Positions 57,870 through 64,000 of a stretch of DNA of 64,000 nt are shown here, piece by piece. Origin of the DNA: Sambucus nigra (lineage: Eukaryota > Streptophyta > Magnoliopsida > Dipsacales > Adoxaceae); assembly GCA_949130495.1 (NCBI GenBank), contig OX422208.1, positions 393,908,561-393,972,560 of the forward strand, read 5' to 3'. The position numbers and the translations under genes were made by a program. Position 1 is the stretch's first letter, and each line of letters opens with the position of its first letter. The notes beneath the pieces were generated by a model, which worked only from the letters and a program-made list of their open reading frames with translations, searched no databases and had not been told where the DNA came from.

Positions 57870-58260
57870 AATTATTACAAAAGATACTACTCTCAATGTT
57901 AAAACTATAACCATGTTAGAACTTTATGTGATCCTGACCCCTACAGTCTATATAAGCCCCAAACCTAACCAATCAATCCATACCCAAGATCATATCATAA
58001 TAATGGGTACACAAAACCAACAAGTCTGCCACATAATGCAATCTACCAATTCCTATCTCCATATCAACACAAGTCTCCAAAATACGAGTAATTACATCTA
58101 ATAGAGTAGCTACAGACAAAGCACTATCACAAGATCTAGGTAATAAACCATAAGTATCCATAAAAATACGTGATATGAAGGAGTGTGTGGCATCAGTGAC
58201 AAACAAAACTCTAACTAAGGTGCTATAAATATAAAACATATCATCCACCACCCGAACCAT
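57870..58260 (-). pseudogene. Ty3/gypsy (chromovirus-type) protease remnant
   Basis: The minus-strand frame reads STLVRVLFVTDATHSFISRI, GLLPRSCDSALSVATLL, IGIGRLHYVADLLVL and YDMILGMD, then WLVRFGAYIDC in the next frame. This is the retropepsin of chromovirus-like gypsy elements ('..a.vLfDSGATHSFIS...vilGmDWL....a.IDC'). The catalytic DSG is replaced (FVTDATHSF), so it is inactive. It would cut the Gag-Pol precursor. Homology ends near 57870, close to the CACTA end. Confidence 0.78.
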
Positions 58261-59681
58261 CCTCGGACCCTCCCATTGGGGCTATGCAATGTGATGCACC
58301 ATGTTGTATTGAAGTTGGGGTTATGATTGCGTGACTCTGTGTGCGAAAGATTCCGATATCAATTGTGGCCTTGCTGTTATAAACCTTTGAGGGTGATATG
58401 ACTGGTACTAGGGTGTAAAACCTTATTGTCCCTGCCCTTTTTGCTGGCCCTAGTGGCCCTTCCCTTAGTGTCCTTATCTCTGTTTCCTAAATTATAAATG
58501 TTTGGGAAAACTCGATATTTATATCCCTAATCTCCACATCTAAAACATACACACTTAAATAAGGTTGTAGGATCCCCTATTCTCTCTACTGTTATGGGTA
58601 ATGTTGTTGTTGCCCCTGCCCAGTATGAGAGGGTCCATGTAATTTCTATTAGCATATCTATCACATAAACTTAAAACACCTCCACTAACTTTGATGTTGT
58701 AGGCCCTGTATACCACGACTCGCACCTACTAAACTACACTACATATTGGGTCCACTAGACTGGCCCATCTTCTCTAGCATCCTCTTGTGCTCCCTTCTAT
58801 CCTGACAATGCATGAGTGCGACATCCACCACTTGAGCATAAGTAGTAAGGGTTTGATTCCTTACAATAACCTACTTGATGGGCGAAGCTAGTCCCTTCAC
58901 AAAACATCATATTTTCTTCTCCTCTGAGTCTACCTCCTTATGTGAAAAAATTGAAAAACTAGTGAACTCTTGCTCATATTCCACCATTGTGTGGAATCCT
59001 TGCTGAAGGAGAAGGAAATCGATCTTCTTATGGTATCAAATTGATTTCGCAAATACTTGGCATCATACTCTGCCATGAACTCCTTATTAGTCAACCTCTC
59101 TTTGTTCTAAACTAATGTCATACTCTCCCACCACTGGAGAGCATCCTAATCAACCTGAATGTTAAAAACTACCTCTACAGCTAGGTGTAGTCTAACAACC
59201 TCATATATCACTTGATATCTTAGTTCTAATTTTACACCACTATAGCATCAGAATGTGGGTGGGTTTTTCTTGATGAAGACTCACCAAACCTTTTCTCATC
59301 TTGTAGTGGTCAGTGCTACTAGCTGAGGTGTTGTAAGTGGTATCTCTTATTTATCTACCGTGAAACCTACGTGGACTTTATGGCTAATCAACTAAAAAAA
59401 GATTATGGGGCCAAAAATAATACTTCCCTTATGCATCAGGTGTCATCCTTGCGAGCATAATGGGGTGTACGTGGTAGAGTAATCATCTCCAGTGAGACTC
59501 CGGGTGGTCTTAGTGTGTTTTGGCTAAGAGCTGTAAATTGCTCTTGCATAACCTGATGGCTTGCTGCAAAGGACTTCAAGGCAGCAGCTACCTCTGCCAT
59601 CTCATACTGAGGTGGTATATGGCTAGAACTAGGTCCTACTCCACTATCCAGTGGAAGAGGTGGTGGTAACTCCGGTGCCAT
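58261..59681 (-). pseudogene. Chromovirus-type gag remnant
   Basis: 59681-59436 is an open proline-rich start followed by MAEVAAALKSFAASHQVMQE and FTALSQN, typical of the N-terminal gag region. Between 59300 and 58900, in several frames, appear 'DALQWWESM' and 'FMAEYDAKYL' pieces of the Retrotrans_gag domain ('A..WW......i.W..F...F...y'). The downstream part toward the protease is too decayed to show a zinc knuckle with certainty. ATG at 59681 (MAPELPP) is a plausible start. Confidence 0.62.
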
Positions 59682-59861
59682 ATGTTTGAGTTATGATGAG
59701 ATGAATGATCACAAGATAAATGAGCTTAAGAACCTTAAGGGATCTCTTTCAGTGGTGAACACCACGCAAAGGGGGAGATCTGGTTCACCACCGGAGTCTC
59801 TGGTGAGGTCAAGATGTAGAAAGGAAGAGATAGCTTCTTTTTCCCATAGACGGTGACAAAC
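59682..59861 (-). other. Leader between Tat-type LTR and gag start, including primer site
   Basis: On the minus strand GTTTGTCACCGTCTATGGGA (59842-59861) follows the LTR. It is a decayed form of the '(T)TGGCGCCGTCTGTGGGA' Tat primer site. The next 150 bp are non-coding and run into a chromovirus-like gag, an odd pairing that suggests a junction between two elements near 59700. Confidence 0.5.
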
Positions 59862-60751
59862 TGAGGATGCTAAGAATCAGATCCACTAGATAATAGGCGA
59901 TGAACTCAAACAGTAGCAACAATGGAAGCAATAGATTTATGTTTGTATATAAGTATTTGTTTAGAAGGAGGTGAGTAAAAGAGGAAGGGAGACAATGAGG
60001 TATAGTGGTTCAGCCAATCTGGCTTACATCCACTGTGAGTGTGTGATCCACTAAATTTGGGCACTAATGGCCTATATACAATGCACATAAGCTCTCTCTC
60101 CCTTTCTATCTCTATTGTGTACAAATAGAATTGAAGCTAGGGTTATAATTATCGATCCTCCTACAAGGTTGAAGATTAAAACTATATATAGGGCTTGGGG
60201 GGTAGTGTTCCCCCCAGCATGCAATGAGCATGTGAATGATAATCTAACTAACCCCCTATTGACACATGGCTGGGCCACTTGTAGGTAATAATGAAATAAT
60301 ATTCCCTCACGTGAGGGAATGATCTTGTTATAACGATTTAGTCCTGTGCTACATGAGTCCCATGCGCATAGTCCCACGCGTCTCCCAAATCACGCACCAT
60401 GACAGGCCGAGGTTGAGATTGATGTTAACCTATTAGGTGTCCTGACTGCTGGATGTAGGATCTTCGTACTGTCGGACTCATAGGGTCGACCAGTCATTTG
60501 GTTGTTCGAATATCCCCTAAGTCGAGGCTTCTATCACCACGAGATTGGGCTGACTCAGGTCATCAAACTTGTCAATAGTGGGGTAGGCCTCCATAGGGTC
60601 GTCCGGTCGTCTGAACTGTGTTGCCAATGATGGGGTCGGCTTGGCTGACCCCCTATCTTCAGTATGATCAACTGGGGGTAGAAGTAGAGTTGAGCCCTCG
60701 TCCTAGACGAGACTACCCTCACCCTGGTCGAGGTTGTATTTTGGTATATCA
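59862..60751 (-). mobile_element. Tat-type LTR on the minus strand
   Basis: The reverse complement starts TGATATACCAAAATACAACC and ends GCATCCTCA. It is co-linear with the solo LTR at 42809-43838 ('ttccctc..gagggaat', the 'gggggg..cccccc' stem, CTATATATAG, 'gtggatgtaagccagattggctgaaccac'). A primer site follows its 3' end, so it is a 5' LTR. No matching 5-bp flanks were found (CAAAC and TTAAT), so the element is rearranged. Confidence 0.78.
60181..60320 (-). promoter_or_regulatory. Tat-type LTR promoter: G-box palindrome, hairpin and TATA
   Basis: In minus-strand order: the perfect 20-bp palindrome ATTCCCTCACGTGAGGGAAT (60301-60320), the stem CTGGGGGG...CCCCCCAAG (60195-60216), and TATA (60181-60190). 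Same order as in 43388-43530. Confidence 0.6.
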
Positions 60752-61331
60752 TTAATTATATGCATTGTGAGGTTTCTTGATATACGTTGGGCTATCATTA
60801 TTGATTATCTAAACTGTGAATTTACCATTTGTATATGTATTTGATCTGAGTTGCGTAGCTTAGCAACTTGATAGGTTTTTGGCCTAATTTATTCTTGATT
60901 GCTTTATTGGTGTTAGAGTTGGTCATCCCGCTTAGATACATCTTCTCCAACTAGTAAGAATTTTCCAACTAACATGATGTAGGTCCTTCTTTTGATAGAC
61001 TATAATTTTCATTTCTAGTAGTGTGAGTTATAATATTTGGTTGAAATGTCTTGTATATAGGATATGAGTATTGTCATTTATATTTAAGATTCAATATTAG
61101 CATGTATATTTTGGGGTTATTTCCTAGTTGTAGATCTCTCTCACTCTATTACGATGTTGATACATCTTAATGAGGTTTACAATTTGAGGACTTTCATATC
61201 TCATCCTTATATTAGTCATATGTTTTTTTATTCCTTTTATGATGAGAATGGTATTTAATTGATTGAATATCCTGTATAATTTAATCATTAGACTTTATCA
61301 ATCCGACTTCTAAAATATACAGGGCGTCACA
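60752..61331 (+). mobile_element. LTR 3' part of another gypsy element
   Basis: Ends ...ACAGGGCGTCACA, directly followed by a primer-binding site. Left of 60752 stands the Tat-type LTR, so the upstream half of this LTR is missing. It resembles in style the LARD-family LTR end (GTGTCACA) without close similarity. Confidence 0.5.
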
Positions 61332-61332
61332 G

Positions 61333-61345
61333 TTGGTATTAAAGC
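61333..61345 (+). promoter_or_regulatory. iMet-like primer-binding site
   Basis: TTGGTATTAAAGC differs by two bases from TTGGTATCAGAGC and is followed by ATAGCC, the usual extension in chromovirus elements. It lies one base after the LTR end CACA. Confidence 0.65.
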
Positions 61346-62164
61346 ATAGCCTTATGCCTTAAGGGTTATAGGTTTTATTTGACTTCTGCATGGAGCTATT
61401 TGATACGTGCTTATATGTACTCTTATTTATATTTCGTGGTTGATATAATTTTTATTCTGAATTTCAAATTACGCCTAGGAGGAAATCACGAAAAATGGGA
61501 GCACCCATGGGACACGGTGTACCCACAACACCTACTAGAACAACATAAGGCCAGGGGACCACCCCAAGCACCACACAAAGACCAACCACCTCCACAATGG
61601 CGGAGGGATATTGCTGACCCCTGGCATCTATGCCTGGGGAGGCAAGGAAACCCTTGTTCGGAGGATAGATATGACAATGTGGAAGTGGAAGAGGCTCTCA
61701 TAGATTGATAGGAGCCATATGAGGTCTCCAACAACACTGTACGACCTATCCAGGAGAGACAAGGGAGGTGTAGGAGGCAGAATCCTGACAATCACCGAGA
61801 GGCTCAACTTTTGACCCTCTGAGCATAGGGTCGACCTTTGAGAGGCTAGGACCAGTCAATGACCTGAGGGAAAGATTGTCTAGGTCAAGAAGTCTCGTAA
61901 GGTCTAGAAGGGAGGCAGTAGATGGTCGACCCTAAAAGGGCCGACCCCATGGACAAGACGACGATCAAGGAGAAGTCAACAGCCGACGAAGGTTAGGTGC
62001 AGCAAAGCCCTCAGTTCGCCCTAGAGAAGCGGTTGGGGATAACATTGGCCAAGCCGACCCTGTGAGGCCGTGGAATGACTTAATTCAGAGGTTGGAGGAT
62101 AAAATTGGTGATATCCTAAAAAGTCGAGACCCTCTTCAAAGAGTATTCAATAGGCTCACCCTTT
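61346..62164 (+). pseudogene. Mosaic gag N-terminal region
   Basis: Near 61468 the plus strand encodes TPRRKSRKMGAP, like the basic 'mPPRR..rr' start of chromovirus gag with its ATG changed to ACG. From about 61560 the sequence changes to the GC-richer, arginine/proline-rich leader of a Tat gag. In frames up to 62160 it includes PWNDLIQRLEDKIGDILKSRD and 'NRLTPF', which leads into the frame at 62165. The change of family within 100 bp suggests recombination or insertion. Stops at 61538 and elsewhere make it inactive. Confidence 0.5.
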
Positions 62165-63028
62165 ATGGCGAAGATAGTCAACTTCCCAACACCATCTAAG
62201 TTTAAGCCACATGTGGTCACCCTAAGGTATGATAGGAGTACCAACCCAGTCCATCATATTGAGATGTACCAATCAGCGGTGGACATATACTCTATCTCAG
62301 ATGAGATGAGGTGTCGTACTTTTTCCATCACTTTAATCGGGGCCGCACATGTCTGGTATACCTCTCTTCCAAAGGACTCGATTGAAAGCTTTAAGCAACT
62401 GGCATACCGGTTCATCCACAACTTTTTCTTTAGAGTAAGGCCACAGAAGAAGACCACTCACCTTTTCTATGTTAAGAAGGGGAAGAACGAGAGCATCAGA
62501 GACTACATAGACAGGTTTAATAAAGAAAAGTTGGAGGTCAAAGACTACGAGGAAAGTATAGCCATGACAGCCCTCATTGGAGGACTCCAAAAGGGGAAGA
62601 TACTATGGAAGCTTGTTGAAGACCCCCCGAAGTCAATGGTTAAATTGCTGACAATAGAGGGGAAGGTGATGAACACCGAAGAGGCAATGGCTGCCAAATA
62701 TGAAGATGAAAAAGGAGGCACTAGTGGAGGTAAATACCAGAAAAAGAATAAGGAGGGGAAGAAAAGACTAGCAGATGAAAAGTTTACGGATTACACCCCG
62801 CTAACTATCAGCTGTGAACACATTTTAAATGAGATAAAGAGATATCGATCCTTAAAATGGCCTGAGAAGTTGAGAGCACCACCCCACAAGAGGAACCAAA
62901 ACCTATGGTGTGAATTCCACCAAGACCATGACCATTTGACCGATAAGTGTTTTTCTCTAAAAGATAAAATTCAAAGAATGTTAAAAGAAGGGAAGTTAAG
63001 AAAGTACATGGAGAAGGGTTCCTTCTAG
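62165..63028 (+). CDS. Tat-lineage gag, capsid and nucleocapsid part
   Basis: The best preserved frame of the window, 287 codons ending at a stop. It encodes the capsid core (Retrotrans_gag) at residues 15-170: PVHHIEMYQSAVDIYSISDE, MRCRTFSITLIGAAHVWY ('mrCRaFp.tL.GaA..Wf'), SFKQLAYRFIHNF, YVKKGKNESIRDYIDRFN and MTALIGGLQKG. A lysine-rich linker follows, then the Tat-type knuckle WCEFHQDHDHLTDKC (about residues 252-266) with LKDKIQRMLKEGKL. The ATG is internal, since homology extends upstream through 62100. The real gag was longer and is broken upstream, so this is probably no longer expressed as Gag. Confidence 0.8.
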   Translation: MAKIVNFPTPSKFKPHVVTLRYDRSTNPVHHIEMYQSAVDIYSISDEMRCRTFSITLIGAAHVWYTSLPKDSIESFKQLAYRFIHNFFFRVRPQKKTTHLFYVKKGKNESIRDYIDRFNKEKLEVKDYEESIAMTALIGGLQKGKILWKLVEDPPKSMVKLLTIEGKVMNTEEAMAAKYEDEKGGTSGGKYQKKNKEGKKRLADEKFTDYTPLTISCEHILNEIKRYRSLKWPEKLRAPPHKRNQNLWCEFHQDHDHLTDKCFSLKDKIQRMLKEGKLRKYMEKGSF

Positions 63029-64000
63029 AGAAGTCGAGGGGCCGACCCAAGGAAGAAAAGAAGCGATACATGCAGAGAAGATCCCCCCAACAGAAGAGGC
63101 GACCCCTCAGAGGATGATGACGATCATGACCTTCCACCGAGAGACGACCATGGCCCTGTAAAAGCGTTTAATATCATTGTGTTCAGTGTTGGAATGATCT
63201 CCGGGGGCCTAGAGAGAGGAGGATCAGAATTCACGGATAGGAAGGCCCATGTAGCTGAGTTTAAGGGGGTGACAAAAGCTATGCACTCAACCTCTATCGA
63301 AGCCAAGCCAGAAAAGAAGAAGAGGGTTGATATGGATACTCTGATAGTGGGTTTATCAAGGATGGACTTTAAGGGCCTCTTAGCCCCACATGATGACCCT
63401 ATCGTCATCACCACCAGGGTGCACAGATGTGAGGTGCCGAGGATCTTGGTAGAGGGGGAAGTTCTGCAGATGTGATTTTTTGGCCATGTTTTAAAGCCTA
63501 GGGACTCAGCCGTGCTAGGCTCGTCCCATACAATCATCCTTTGATTGGTTTTAGTGGGGAAAAGGTTCATCCCCTGGGAGTGTATGAGGCTGATGTAAGA
63601 ATGGGAGACGAATGGCCGAGATGGCTCACCAAGAAGGTCAACTTTTTTATAATGGACAAAAATGTCTTCTCAGCCTACAACATTATACTGGGATGGGTAT
63701 CCCTCAAGTAATTTGAGATCGTGCCTTCCACGGTTCACCAAATCGTAAAAATCCCGACCCTATATGGGGTAGGGGAAATTTATGGTGACCAGACGACGGC
63801 ACAAGAATGCTACTTCAACTCAGTCGAGGAAAGAGAGGCGCACAAAAAAGCAACCACTACTTACAATATTGATACCCTTGACCCCATGGATGAGACTAAG
63901 TTAAATAAGGGATAAGCCACAGAAGAGGTAGAATCCATCATCCTCAATGAGGATAAATCGGAAAAATCGTCCAAGTAGGCAATGCCCTAAAGCCAGATAT
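63029..64000 (+). pseudogene. Tat-lineage protease and pre-RT linker remnant
   Basis: 63179-63475 encodes the region before the protease (FSVGMISGGLERGG..., LLAPHDDPIVITTRVHRCEV). The active site is disrupted: LVEG stands where LVDTG is expected, and GSSADVIF continues in the next frame from about 63457. Then VGKRFIPWE, FFIMDKNVFSAYNIILGWVS (63635-63705) and FEIVPSTVHQIVKIPTLYGV, EIYGDQTTAQECYFNSVEER (63721-63835) follow, the 'SaYNailGR..l......vST.Hl..KFPT..GvGe..GdQ..AreCY' signature. RT would lie beyond the window edge. Confidence 0.75.

Overview
The window is repeat-rich nuclear DNA from a flowering plant with a large, transposon-rich genome. It is AT-rich with long non-coding stretches, and it holds plant-specific families: Ty1/copia SIRE-like, Ty3/gypsy Tat/Ogre-, Athila- and chromovirus-like, CACTA (En/Spm), a Helitron and MITEs. 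The only host-gene sequence I recognise is a broken auxin-response (SAUR) gene fragment carried inside a Helitron-like element. I cannot name the species. I found no intact host gene, rRNA, tRNA or CRISPR array. Nearly every open frame is a retroelement or transposase relic with stops and frameshifts.

Layout. 1-2.2 kb: decayed gypsy pol. 2.2-2.8 kb: LTR remnant with an Ogre-type primer-binding site. 2.88-3.78 kb: a CACTA-like terminus with a dense array of palindromic subterminal repeats. 4.25-5.66 kb: an Athila/Tat-type LTR with its polypurine tract. 5.85-6.16 kb: a copia gag zinc-knuckle fragment on the minus strand. 6.16-13.53 kb: a large minus-strand element with LTR-like direct repeats and an iMet-type primer site but no recognisable genes (LARD-like). 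13.5-16.1 kb: AT-rich DNA without a gene.

16.13-47.15 kb is one nested stack. The outer layer is a SIRE-like copia element (5' LTR 16131-17836, 3' LTR from 41851 to 47151). Its interior carries a Helitron-like element (20488-23757) with SAUR pieces and a Mutator-type MITE. It also carries a complete Tat-lineage gypsy element (24841-40070) flanked by a perfect GTATA target duplication. That Tat element is split in its integrase by a CACTA element (about 30.67-36.88 kb, transposase genes on the minus strand). The outer 3' LTR is split by a palindromic pair of LARD-family LTRs (42345-45973), one arm of which holds a solo LTR (42809-43838, TTTAG duplication).

47.76-52.24 kb: a deleted SIRE-like copia unit with two direct LTR copies. 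About 52.3-57.8 kb: a second, internally deleted CACTA element with a 169-bp tandem array, a 0.68-kb foldback element and long microsatellites. 57.87-59.70 kb: minus-strand chromovirus-type gag and protease. 59.86-60.75 kb: a Tat-type LTR on the minus strand. 60.76-61.33 kb: the end of another LTR with its primer site. 61.5-64.0 kb: plus-strand Tat-lineage gag and protease, including the best preserved frame of the window (62165-63028).

Nothing here works as a host operon or pathway. The genes describe a stratified record of insertions: copia first, then Tat and the Helitron inside it, then CACTA inside Tat, and LARD-family and solo-LTR insertions inside the copia LTR. LTR divergence and decayed frames suggest most layers are old. 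The exact 32-bp repeat around the Helitron suggests that event is younger.
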